Below are positions 16,947 to 24,374 of a stretch of 64,000 nucleotides of DNA, one piece after another; the first letter of the stretch is position 1; every line of letters begins with the position of its first letter. Both the position numbers and the translations under genes were made by a program. The notes below the pieces were generated by a model. The model did no database searches. It saw nothing but the letters and a program-made list of their open reading frames with translations, and was not told where the DNA came from. The stretch is from Prolixibacteraceae bacterium UBA1413 (GTDB lineage Bacteria > Bacteroidota > Bacteroidia > Bacteroidales > Prolixibacteraceae), in assembly GCA_002304925.1 (NCBI GenBank), contig DBPT01000006.1, positions 186,001-250,000 on the forward strand, given 5' to 3'.

Positions 16947-17306
16947 TCAAAGACGCCTGATCACCATGGCCACACCAACGAGGATCAGGATCAGCGGGAA
17001 GATCAGTGAGAATGAGAAGTCGGAAAAATTAAAGATTCTGGGAATCAGAAAGAGACCTCCGAGGGCTACCAGAATCCATCCTCCGCCACGTTGACCGGCG
17101 ACCATCACAAAACCTGCAATGACCAGGATCATCGGCCAGGAAAACAGGATTCGCGAAACGAATCTGATTACTTTGACAAAGGGATAAAACAAATCCTGCA
17201 TGTGGAAATGGATGCCGATCAGGTGCAACAACCATATGAGCCCTACCGCAATCAAAATGACCGCAAGCACAAGTTTTGTACGATCTTCCGTATTGTTCTG
17301 TTTCAT
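16947..17306 (-). CDS. DUF5668-type small membrane protein
   Basis: 119 aa from the ATG at 17306 (MKQNNTEDRTKLVLAVILIA). The open frame could begin 26 codons earlier, but that part has no membrane or family character. Four hydrophobic segments match the TM part of the neighbouring LiaF-like protein, with a GGGWILVALGGLFLIPRIF segment corresponding to GWILILVGIVFMVPHFF there. It is probably a paralogue lacking the beta domain. It lies 109 bp upstream of the LiaF-like gene and 165 bp downstream of glnS. Confidence 0.75.
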   Translation of the reverse strand: MKQNNTEDRTKLVLAVILIAVGLIWLLHLIGIHFHMQDLFYPFVKVIRFVSRILFSWPMILVIAGFVMVAGQRGGGWILVALGGLFLIPRIFNFSDFSFSLIFPLILILVGVAMVIRRL

Positions 17307-17471
17307 GATGACAAATGATAAGGATCGTCCAAAAATAAAGAACTTCCGGAACGGATACACCCGACTTTCGGTCAAGGGGTGCAAAATACCGGTAAAGCTG
17401 CCTGAACAGTGCCGTTTCAGGGAATGGTCACTGTGGCAGGGAATCCTGCTGCCCGAAGGTTTGGTCGCAGG

Positions 17472-19169
17472 CTATTTTTTCTCTTTTGACCAAGAATCTT
17501 TTAACGCTACGGTCCGGTTGAAAACCAGTCTCCCGGGCCCGGAATCAGGATCCACGTTAAAATAGCCGACCCGCTCGAACTGCCAATGGGAAAGAGGCGC
17601 CGCATCTTTCAGGGAAGGTTCCACATAACTCCGGGGCAGAATGACCAGTGATTCAGGATTCAGGAATTCCTTGAAATCGCGTTCCTTTTCTTCGGAAAGG
17701 TCTTCAACGGTGAAGAGGCGGTCGTAGAGCCTGACTTCCGCTTCCAGGGCATGAGGTGCCGAAATCCAGTGAATTGTGGCTTTCACTTTTCTCCCGTCAG
17801 GGGAATTGCCCCCCCTGGAAGCAGGGTCATAAGTACACAGAAGGGCTGTTACATTTCCCGACGCATCCCTGACCACTTCGTTACAGGTAATGAAATAGGC
17901 ATATCTGAGCCTTACCTCCCTGCCGGGAGCCAATCTGAAAAATTTCCCAGATGGATTTTCCATGAAATCATCCCGCTCAATATAAAGTTCCCTGCCAAAG
18001 GGGACTTCTCTGGTGCCAGCGTCAGGGTCTTCCGGATTGTTGATGGCTTCCAGTTTTTCAGTCTTGTTGTCAGGATAATTGGTAATAATCACTTTCAGGG
18101 GGTTCAGAACCCCCATCACCCGACGTGCTGTTTTGTTCAGGTCTTCGCGGACACTATGTTCCAGGAGGGTCACATCACTGATTCCCTCCACTTTGGTCAC
18201 CCCCACCCTTTCCGCAAAATTGCGGATAGAGGCCGGCGTATATCCCCGGCGACGCATTCCCGAAATCGTCGGCATCCGGGGATCATCCCAACCGTTGACA
18301 TACTTATCGCGGACCAGTTCCAGCAATTTCCGCTTGCTCATGACCGTATAGGTCAGGTTAAGGCGGGCAAATTCGATTTGTTGCGGGCGATAATCACCCT
18401 CTTTTAACTGGTCAATAAACCAGTCGTAAAGCGGACGGTGCACCTCAAACTCCAAGGTGCATAACGAATGGGTAATCCCTTCCCAGAAATCGCATTGCCC
18501 GTGGGCAAAATCATACATCGGGTAAATGACCCACTGATCGCCGGTGCGGTGATGGGGGGTTTTCATGATCCGGTAAAGAATCGGATCACGCATGTGCATG
18601 TTGGGAGACGACATATCGATCTTAGCCCGCAAAACACAATGACCTTCATCAAACCCGCCATCCTTCATAGCTTTAAAAAGACGAAGGTTCTCTTCCACAC
18701 TGCGGTTGCGGAAAGGACTCTCCGTACCCGGACGTGTGGGGGTTCCTTTCTGGTTGCTTATAGTCGCGGCATCCTGATCGTCGACATAGGCTTTCCCCTC
18801 CCTGATTAACTTAAGAGCAAACTCATACAGCTTCCCGAAATGATCGGAGGCGTAATACAGCCGGTCACCCCAGTCAAAACCCAGCCAGCGGACATCCTCC
18901 ATGATCGAACGGACATACTCATCCTCCTCCTTTTGGGGATTGGTATCATCGAAACGGAGATTGGTCACACCTCCATACTTCAGGGCTGTGCCGAAGTTGA
19001 GACAGATCGACTTGGCATGACCAATATGAAGGTATCCGTTGGGCTCGGGAGGAAAACGGGTAAGCACCCGGCCCTGGTTCTTCCCTTCACTCAGATCCTT
19101 CTCAATGATTTGATGGATGAAATTACTCTTTTCGGATATTCCCTTTCCGATGGTTTCCTTTGCACTCAT
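17472..19169 (-). CDS. glnS: Glutaminyl-tRNA synthetase
   Basis: Charges tRNA-Gln directly with glutamine. The 565-aa protein has the class I HIGH motif in RFPPEPNGYLHIGHAKSICL, the KMSKS-equivalent VMSKRKLLELV near residue 273 and RFDDTNPQKEEDEYV. The C-terminal anticodon-binding beta barrels end near VDPDSGPGRLVFNRTV. The motif pattern is that of GlnRS rather than GluRS. It is transcribed away from folB, with a possible promoter at 19242-19249. Confidence 0.95.
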   Translation of the reverse strand: MSAKETIGKGISEKSNFIHQIIEKDLSEGKNQGRVLTRFPPEPNGYLHIGHAKSICLNFGTALKYGGVTNLRFDDTNPQKEEDEYVRSIMEDVRWLGFDWGDRLYYASDHFGKLYEFALKLIREGKAYVDDQDAATISNQKGTPTRPGTESPFRNRSVEENLRLFKAMKDGGFDEGHCVLRAKIDMSSPNMHMRDPILYRIMKTPHHRTGDQWVIYPMYDFAHGQCDFWEGITHSLCTLEFEVHRPLYDWFIDQLKEGDYRPQQIEFARLNLTYTVMSKRKLLELVRDKYVNGWDDPRMPTISGMRRRGYTPASIRNFAERVGVTKVEGISDVTLLEHSVREDLNKTARRVMGVLNPLKVIITNYPDNKTEKLEAINNPEDPDAGTREVPFGRELYIERDDFMENPSGKFFRLAPGREVRLRYAYFITCNEVVRDASGNVTALLCTYDPASRGGNSPDGRKVKATIHWISAPHALEAEVRLYDRLFTVEDLSEEKERDFKEFLNPESLVILPRSYVEPSLKDAAPLSHWQFERVGYFNVDPDSGPGRLVFNRTVALKDSWSKEKK

Positions 19170-19241
19170 TGTTTTTCTTCAAATCCAGATTATCCTGTAT
19201 GCCGCCGCGATTCCGGCAACGGTTACCGTCAAACGGCGGGT

Positions 19242-19249
19242 CAAAGTTA
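19242..19249 (-). promoter_or_regulatory. Putative -7 element of the glnS promoter
   Basis: On the minus strand TAACTTTG matches TAnnTTTG, about 73 bp before the glnS start. An upstream TTCG lies at a long 22-nt spacing, so the -33 box is doubtful. Confidence 0.45.
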
Positions 19250-19337
19250 AAAAATGATTGCTCGTCATGGACGAACCAGCTCAAAAATGTAAAACAGGGA
19301 CTCCAAATTCTTAATTTCGCATCGAAAAAGGAGAAAG

Positions 19338-19703
19338 ATGAGCGACAAAGTGAGTATTGAACTCGAAAACATGAAGTTTTATGCCTATCACGGCCATTAC
19401 GAAGTGGAACAGAAGGTAGGGAATCACTTTCTGGTGACCCTGATATGCGAAACTTCATCCTTTGATGCCCTCAAAAGTGACCGGCTGAAGGATGCATTGG
19501 ATTACCAGCAACTCTACCGGATTGTAAAGCGTGAAATGGAAATTCCCTCCCATTTGCTGGAACATGTTGCTGAAAGGATGGCCACCTCCCTGTTTGCCGA
19601 AGTTCAGGGGATCACCCGCATCAGGATCAAAATATCAAAAATGAATCCACCCATGGGAGGAGAAATCGAAAAGGTGAGCATAACCCTGGAAAGAAACATT
19701 TGA
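19338..19703 (+). CDS. folB: Dihydroneopterin aldolase
   Basis: Folate-pathway enzyme releasing glycolaldehyde from 7,8-dihydroneopterin. The 121-aa product begins MSDKVSIELENMKFYAYHGH, with the conserved YAYHGHYEVEQ segment (the early Tyr/His/Glu face). It continues with DYQQLYRIVKREM, LLEHVAERMA and ISKMNPPMGGEIEKVSI, all standard FolB blocks. A GGAG lies just before the start codon, a recognisable Shine-Dalgarno that is unusual for this genome. It is divergent from glnS. Confidence 0.93.
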   Translation: MSDKVSIELENMKFYAYHGHYEVEQKVGNHFLVTLICETSSFDALKSDRLKDALDYQQLYRIVKREMEIPSHLLEHVAERMATSLFAEVQGITRIRIKISKMNPPMGGEIEKVSITLERNI

Positions 19704-19714
19704 AAAAAGTTTTT

Positions 19715-19722
19715 TATCTTTG
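19715..19722 (+). promoter_or_regulatory. Putative -7 element of the tRNA-Cys promoter
   Basis: TATCTTTG matches TAnnTTTG, 23 bp before the tRNA-Cys 5' end. No TTTG lies at the standard -33 distance. Confidence 0.45.
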
Positions 19723-19744
19723 TTGCCGGAACAGCCAAAGACAA

Positions 19745-19815
19745 GGTTCCTTGGCCGAGTGGTTAGGTAGCGGTCTGCAAAACCGCGTACGGCGGTTCGA
19801 TTCCGCCAGGAACCT
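19745..19815 (+). tRNA. tRNA-Cys (anticodon GCA)
   Basis: Cloverleaf with acceptor GGTTCCT paired to AGGAACC and discriminator U. The anticodon stem GCGGT/ACCGC encloses the loop CTGCAAA (anticodon GCA), and the T arm is GGCGG TTCGATT CCGCC. CCA is not encoded. An intrinsic terminator follows directly. Confidence 0.95.
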
Positions 19816-19817
19816 CG

Positions 19818-19856
19818 AAAATGCCTGACAGTCAATAATTGTCTGGCATTTTTTAT
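19818..19856 (+). terminator. Intrinsic terminator after tRNA-Cys
   Basis: The stem AAATGCCTGACA with TGTCTGGCATTT (one T-T mismatch) encloses GTCAATAAT. It is followed by a T-rich tract. Confidence 0.85.
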
Positions 19857-19945
19857 TATTTCCTCCGGGATTTTCCGTCACCATTCCGTTGCCCTGCCCA
19901 GATTAAAACCAGCTGTTCCATCCCCCCGGTCTAATCATCCAGAAT

Positions 19946-19977
19946 GTTGCAAATGAGCCTCATTTTTCCTATATTTG
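19946..19977 (+). promoter_or_regulatory. Promoter of the leader-113-aa gene transcript
   Basis: GTTG (19946-19949), 20 nt and TATATTTG (19970-19977) match the Bacteroidota promoter with one mismatch. The predicted start near 19984 gives a 5' leader of about 228 nt. That leader contains structured element copy B. Confidence 0.6.
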
Positions 19978-20061
19978 ATCATGCCGGAGTTGCCGGGAAC
20001 ATCTTCTCCGCAATTAACCGGCGATGATTACCTAATACAAACCATTCACTAAAAAACATGA

Positions 20062-20214
20062 AATGACCATGAAAGATTTTGCACCAACCATGATGAAATT
20101 GCGAAGCTATTCTTTGCGACCGCTGAAAACGGACAATAGCCGCAAAAATAACCACATGGTCATTGCATCTGTTTTGCGGATTTCACCATAGCAACTAAAT
20201 ATTTTAAACAGATG
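20062..20214 (+). promoter_or_regulatory. Structured leader element, copy B (before the 113-aa membrane protein)
   Basis: The most complete copy. The outer helix is AATGACCATG (20062-20071) with CATGGTCATT (20155-20164), 10 bp perfect. An inner helix, TTGCG-aa-GCTATT with AATAGCCGCAA, encloses CCG/CGG. The second helix is CATCTGTTT (20166-20174) with AAACAGATG (20206-20214), 9 bp perfect, and its ATG is the start codon of the downstream gene. It shares a 20-nt identical block (20093-20112) with copy A and the GCACCAACC motif with copy C. A 4-bp TTGC/GCAA competing pairing exists. Confidence 0.7.
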
Positions 20215-20553
20215 AAACCCAGAGACTTTGATGATTTGATCAAAACATCCGAAGGAATTACGGATGATCAGGTGAAGAAGGAGATTCAGGAAAAGATCAG
20301 GGATTTGCAGAGGGCGACCCCGCTGGAAACGGACAAGTGGATATACCGGTCTGTTGTGTGGGCACTGGGCCTTGCCGCACTGTTGTGTCTTTTTTTCACC
20401 CTGTGGATTTATCTGGCGTGGTTTGCGAAAAACCCCGCCTCCGGAAATGAGATCAACATTCCCGACATTTTTCTGGCCATCGCCTCAGCAAGCATCGGAG
20501 CACTGGCAGGTCTGCTTGCTCCTTCGCCGGCAAAAGGGAACAATCAGAATTGA
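20212..20553 (+). CDS. Small membrane protein of unknown function
   Basis: 113 aa. The first 45 residues are charged and helical (MKPRDFDDLIKTSEGITDDQ, then many Lys/Glu). A first TM helix lies near residues 48-72 and a second near 83-103 (IFLAIASASIGALAGLLAP), with a short polar tail. No family is recognised. The start codon is embedded in the terminal helix of leader copy B, which supports both the start choice and translational control. A promoter lies about 235 bp upstream. Confidence 0.7.
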   Translation: MKPRDFDDLIKTSEGITDDQVKKEIQEKIRDLQRATPLETDKWIYRSVVWALGLAALLCLFFTLWIYLAWFAKNPASGNEINIPDIFLAIASASIGALAGLLAPSPAKGNNQN

Positions 20554-20738
20554 GTGTCCGGGCTCTTCCTTGCCGGTGATGATGCAAAGGATTGAACTGC
20601 CTCTGATGAAAAAAATGCATCATCAGAAGGATTTCCGATACTTTGACTAGTTTTATCGCCGGGAAAAGGAGCCTGAATGACGGGAAGGGACTGCGTCAGT
20701 TGAGGTCATTGGTCTGCTGATCCCGTCAGGAGTCAAAG

Positions 20739-21371
20739 ATGACCAACGGAGATTTGTTTACATACATCATGCTGGGCGCTACCCTGGGACTTTCGGCAGG
20801 GATATCGCCCGGGCCTTTGCTGACCCTGGTGATCAGTGAATCTCTAAAACATGGCCCCGGAGGAGGGATAAAAGTAGCGCTTTCACCCCTGATCACCGAC
20901 CTGCCGATCATCCTGGCCTCCCTGCTGATCCTGGCCCGACTGGGCAAATCACCGGCCGCCGTCGGAATCATCGCCTTTGCCGGAGCAATTTTCCTATTTT
21001 TCCTCGGATGGGAATGTCTTCAAACAAAGGGCCTGGCAAATTCCACGGAAAATGTGCAGCCCAGGTCACTCAAAAAAGGGATTGTGGCCAACCTGCTCAA
21101 TCCCCACCCCTACCTTTTCTGGATCACGGTAGGTGCACCTACGGCAATCAAAGCCCGCCAGGACGGGGTGATTACGGTAATCCTCTTTTTTGCGGCATTT
21201 TATATCCTCCTGACAGGTTCCAAAATTATGGTGGCCTGGATGACCGGCAAAACCCGCTCATTCCTTTCCGGCAAGGCCTACCGGTGGATCATGAGGCTGC
21301 TGGGGATCGTCCTGCTTCTGTTTTCCGCTTTTTTTATTTATGACGGGGTTCAGATGTTCTCCGGGATATAA
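20739..21371 (+). CDS. LysE/RhtB-family translocator
   Basis: 210 aa with six predicted TM helices. Near the N-terminus it has the LysE-family signature GATLGLSAGISPGPLLTLVI, and in the middle NLLNPHPYLFWITVGAP. The family exports amino acids or related metabolites. The substrate cannot be inferred here. It lies 185 bp after the 113-aa gene and 78 bp before the RidA-like gene, and may be expressed with the latter. Confidence 0.85.
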   Translation: MTNGDLFTYIMLGATLGLSAGISPGPLLTLVISESLKHGPGGGIKVALSPLITDLPIILASLLILARLGKSPAAVGIIAFAGAIFLFFLGWECLQTKGLANSTENVQPRSLKKGIVANLLNPHPYLFWITVGAPTAIKARQDGVITVILFFAAFYILLTGSKIMVAWMTGKTRSFLSGKAYRWIMRLLGIVLLLFSAFFIYDGVQMFSGI

Positions 21372-21449
21372 CCATTTTTGGGGATCCCTGCCAGATAATT
21401 TCAAAAAATGAGTAGCTTCGGCACTTGAAAATAAAACACCTCTCTACTG

Positions 21450-22607
21450 ATGGAGTTCGGAAAAATAAATACATCGGAAGGCACACAGGTCTGTTATTCC
21501 GTTTTCAGACGGAACAAGGCTGACGAATACAATCTTGTCATCACGCCGCCTCCCGGGACCTCCGCCGCTGTTCAGTTCAACTGCATTGAACAAGCCGCCC
21601 TGAGGTTCGCAGAGGAGTTACATCTCGGGCATGCCGTTATTGTGTTCCAGCGCTTTTTTGCCAGTGACATCGCGAACCAGGCCTCTTTTCTGGAACCGGT
21701 TTTAAATTTTAACGGCGGAACTTCCGTTTCAGTGATTCAGCAGCCTCCTGCGGAGAGAAACAAACTCCTGGCATGGATCTACCTCATTGATTTTCACCAA
21801 GACCCGGTGGAAGTGCAGCTTAACGGCCGTTCTTTCCATCTTTCTCATAACGGGTATCGCCACATCTACACTTCGGGACTGATCTCGACGGCTACTGACA
21901 ACTCCTTCCTTCAGATGGAGGCTATCTTGGAGGACTACACGGGAATGCTGGGCAGGGAGGCCTTGACCCTTGAAGCCAACTGTATTCGCACCTGGTTATT
22001 TGTCAGAGATATCGACAACAATTATTCCGGCATGGTGAAAGCCAGGAATATGGTTTTTGAACGGGAAGGGTTGTCGCATGACACGCATTTCATTGCCAGC
22101 ACAGGCATTGAAGGTCAGTCGGAAGTGGCGCATTCCCTTGTAAACATGGATGCCTATGCCATCGGAGGAATCTCCCGGGACCAGCTGATCTTTTTAAAGG
22201 CTTATACCCACTTAAGTCCCACGCACGATTACGGGGTGGCATTTGAACGCGGCACCGCCGTGGATTACGGCGACCGTCGTCATGTTTTCATCTCCGGAAC
22301 TGCCAGTATCGATCACAAAGGCAGGATCCTTCATCTCAATGATATTGAAAAACAAACGCAACGGACCTTTGAGAACATCGGTGCTCTTCTTGAAGAGGCT
22401 GGCGCCTCAATGGAGGATGTTGCTTCCATGATTGTCTATCTCCGTGACCTTGCTGACACGGGATTTATCAGGACCTTCCTGAATTTACATTACCCGGAGA
22501 TTCCGGTGGTGGTGGCCATTGCCCCTGTCTGCCGCCCCGGCTGGCTGGTGGAAGTGGAGTGTACGGCTGTCGTGACCACAAACAATCCGGACTTTGGAAA
22601 TTATTGA
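21450..22607 (+). CDS. RidA-fold protein of the chorismatase (FkbO/XanB2)-like type
   Basis: 385 aa, about three times a plain RidA. The C-terminal part (about 255-380) is RidA/YjgF-like, with HVFISGTASIDHKGRILHL, a helix QTQRTFENIGALLEEAGASM and the ending VVVAIAPVCRPGWLVEVECT. The N-terminal part contains residues typical of the two-domain chorismatase architecture, such as YNLVITPPPGTSAAV and ARNMVFEREGLSHDTHFIAS. Such enzymes hydrolyse chorismate to hydroxybenzoates or dihydroxy acids. Whether this one retains that activity is not clear, and it may be a non-catalytic or differently specific RidA relative. Confidence 0.65.
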   Translation: MEFGKINTSEGTQVCYSVFRRNKADEYNLVITPPPGTSAAVQFNCIEQAALRFAEELHLGHAVIVFQRFFASDIANQASFLEPVLNFNGGTSVSVIQQPPAERNKLLAWIYLIDFHQDPVEVQLNGRSFHLSHNGYRHIYTSGLISTATDNSFLQMEAILEDYTGMLGREALTLEANCIRTWLFVRDIDNNYSGMVKARNMVFEREGLSHDTHFIASTGIEGQSEVAHSLVNMDAYAIGGISRDQLIFLKAYTHLSPTHDYGVAFERGTAVDYGDRRHVFISGTASIDHKGRILHLNDIEKQTQRTFENIGALLEEAGASMEDVASMIVYLRDLADTGFIRTFLNLHYPEIPVVVAIAPVCRPGWLVEVECTAVVTTNNPDFGNY

Positions 22608-22681
22608 CCGACGGGCACTCGTCACCCTGGAAGTGTTTCCTGGCTCTGACGGATCTTCCCACAACTGCCGCCTTCAGGGTG

Positions 22682-23167
22682 CTAAATTTTCCAGAAGTAC
22701 CTACCCGTCTTCTGGATATATTGCCGGAAAGCTTCACCAAACCGTCTCTCCAGGAAAAGTTCCTCCCCCAGAACGATCAGATGATAGATATAAATACTGA
22801 AGAGTCCGGGCAAAATAATCCACCATTTCAGGGTATAGAGCATTGCCGCCAGGGTAACCAGGTGAACTCCTACATACATCGGATTCCGGCTGTAGCGGTA
22901 GATGCCCTTCGTCCTGAGAACCGTTTCTCCGGTGGGCAGTCCGATCCGGATGGATTTCCCCAGGGTGAAGGAACTGATCAGGATCAGAACCGCCCCAAGG
23001 ATAAGCGCTATCAGCGCCAGATAATCAAACGCCCTGCCAGCCGTTTGGTGCAGGCTCCCTTTTCCCGCCAGCGAAAGGGCCGGCATAAGCCAGGCAAAAA
23101 AGCCCGCTGCCTTGCCCACGATGAACAAAAAAGGGTGAATAGTAGGTCTACCCGCAATTTCCTGCAT
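22682..23167 (-). CDS. Isoprenylcysteine/phospholipid methyltransferase-family membrane protein
   Basis: 161 aa from the ATG at 23167 (a TTG codon directly precedes it in frame). It has four to five TM segments. The C-terminal region carries the ICMT/PEMT-family SAM-binding pattern: GIYRYSRNPMYVGVHLV, then a Glu in VLGEELFLERRFGEAFRQY. Bacterial members methylate membrane-associated substrates that are mostly unknown. It is convergent with the RidA-like gene and its 3' end is 74 bp from that gene. Confidence 0.8.
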   Translation of the reverse strand: MQEIAGRPTIHPFLFIVGKAAGFFAWLMPALSLAGKGSLHQTAGRAFDYLALIALILGAVLILISSFTLGKSIRIGLPTGETVLRTKGIYRYSRNPMYVGVHLVTLAAMLYTLKWWIILPGLFSIYIYHLIVLGEELFLERRFGEAFRQYIQKTGRYFWKI

Positions 23168-23207
23168 CAATCCGTTGAATTATTAATTTCTCCATTTAAT
23201 TCAGCAC

Positions 23208-23478
23208 TTACCTGTTCTTTACCAGCAGTTTGGGTTCCATCATCATCCGGATGGCATAACGGACCCCTTCACGGCCATAGCATTCCTTCCGACAAGTTAA
23301 CTCCAGCGGCAGTGGCCCGTGCAAAAACTCACCCCATCACAGCCTCAAAGTTCAGTGGCATGAAAAAGAACGTGCGAACCTTTTCTTTGATGAACTTTTT
23401 CTCCTGCCATTTAACGACCTGGTCATCCCAGGGAATAGGGTCAAATTCCGGACAACATTCGGGTTTCTCTTTTCGGAT
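23208..23478 (-). pseudogene. Decayed coding remnants
   Basis: Two stretches in different minus-strand frames look like real protein but have no intact gene. The upstream one (23478-23329) reads KPECCPEFDPIPWDDQ and later KKFIKEKVRTFFFMPLNFE, then stops at TGA. The second (about 23328-23208) reads CRKECYGREGVRYAIRMMME and ends KLLVKNR-stop. The first resembles a conserved Bacteroidota hypothetical protein as I remember it. I cannot identify the second. There is no complete start, length is far below a normal protein, and the frame shifts between them. The rest of the 470-bp gap (to 23638) holds only a short CTCAGC-like hexamer repeat near 23610-23640. Confidence 0.5.
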
Positions 23479-23638
23479 TCATGGCTTGTTTATTTTTTAG
23501 TTTCACATATGCAACTTGCATTTTGCTGCCGGCATCTTTCGGTTGTTTATCGCAGAACAAGAAGAGGCAGAAAAGGAGGATTTCCCTATTAAACGGTATC
23601 CGGGTTATCCTTAACCTCAGTCTTAGCCTCAACCTCAG

Positions 23639-24361
23639 CTAAACGAACCGTTCCCGTTTCTGAAGGTTAAAGAGCCCGTACAGCAGAAAAATGACCATGC
23701 CCACCCCCAGGAAGATCCTGTTGCGGGTAACGATGCTGCTCCAGATGATGGGATTGAAGTTTTCGGGAAGTTCCAGGGGATTCAGGAATATGTTCCATTG
23801 TGACCGTTGCAGGTTTTCAGACAAGATCAGCAGGGCCACCCCGATAAGGATCATCACCACCGCCGTTCCGTTGCCGTTTTTTATCACGGTGGAAAACATA
23901 AATGCCGCCGCGCCCAGAAAACCGATAGGAAACATCAGTTGAAAAGCCATTTCAAAAGGATTGACAGGGTATAACAGGATGGACGAGATATAACCATACG
24001 CAATCAGGAGGATGAATACCTGGACGAATACCATGATGAGCCGGACCAGCCATACTTTGTAACGGTAGTTGGGAATGCCGAAGAGGATTTCCAGGATCCG
24101 GGAATCTTCGTCATTCTGGATTCCGAAGACCGAGGGATAAAAAACCAGCAGCACGCCGGGGAACATGATCAGGTTGTAAATGTCCCCTTCACCTATTGCC
24201 TGGTTGTTAAATACCTGCATAATCGCAAAAAAGAGGTAGAAAGCAAAGGATGCCAGCAGGAACCAGATAAATTTTCCCGCAAAAATAATTTTCAGGTTGT
24301 AGCGGATGGTCCGCCACAGGTTGATCAGTGAATTTTTCTGAAACAGCTTCATGTCATTCAT
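23639..24361 (-). CDS. ABC-2-type transporter permease
   Basis: 240 aa with six hydrophobic segments, starting MNDMKLFQKNSLINLWRTIR. The segment FGIQNDEDSRILEILFGIPN just after the second TM region is typical of the coupling helix of ABC-2 permeases. The last gene of the seven-gene minus-strand efflux operon, it begins 13 bp after the RND-ABC fusion gene. It is the natural membrane partner for the ATPase domain fused to that protein, or for the free ATPase at the operon start. Confidence 0.8.
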   Translation of the reverse strand: MNDMKLFQKNSLINLWRTIRYNLKIIFAGKFIWFLLASFAFYLFFAIMQVFNNQAIGEGDIYNLIMFPGVLLVFYPSVFGIQNDEDSRILEILFGIPNYRYKVWLVRLIMVFVQVFILLIAYGYISSILLYPVNPFEMAFQLMFPIGFLGAAAFMFSTVIKNGNGTAVVMILIGVALLILSENLQRSQWNIFLNPLELPENFNPIIWSSIVTRNRIFLGVGMVIFLLYGLFNLQKRERFV

Positions 24362-24374
24362 TTATTTCCGTACA

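Noticed and set aside
22559..23500. 313-codon plus-strand open frame
   Set aside because: It lies antisense to the intact methyltransferase gene and has no domain-like sequence.
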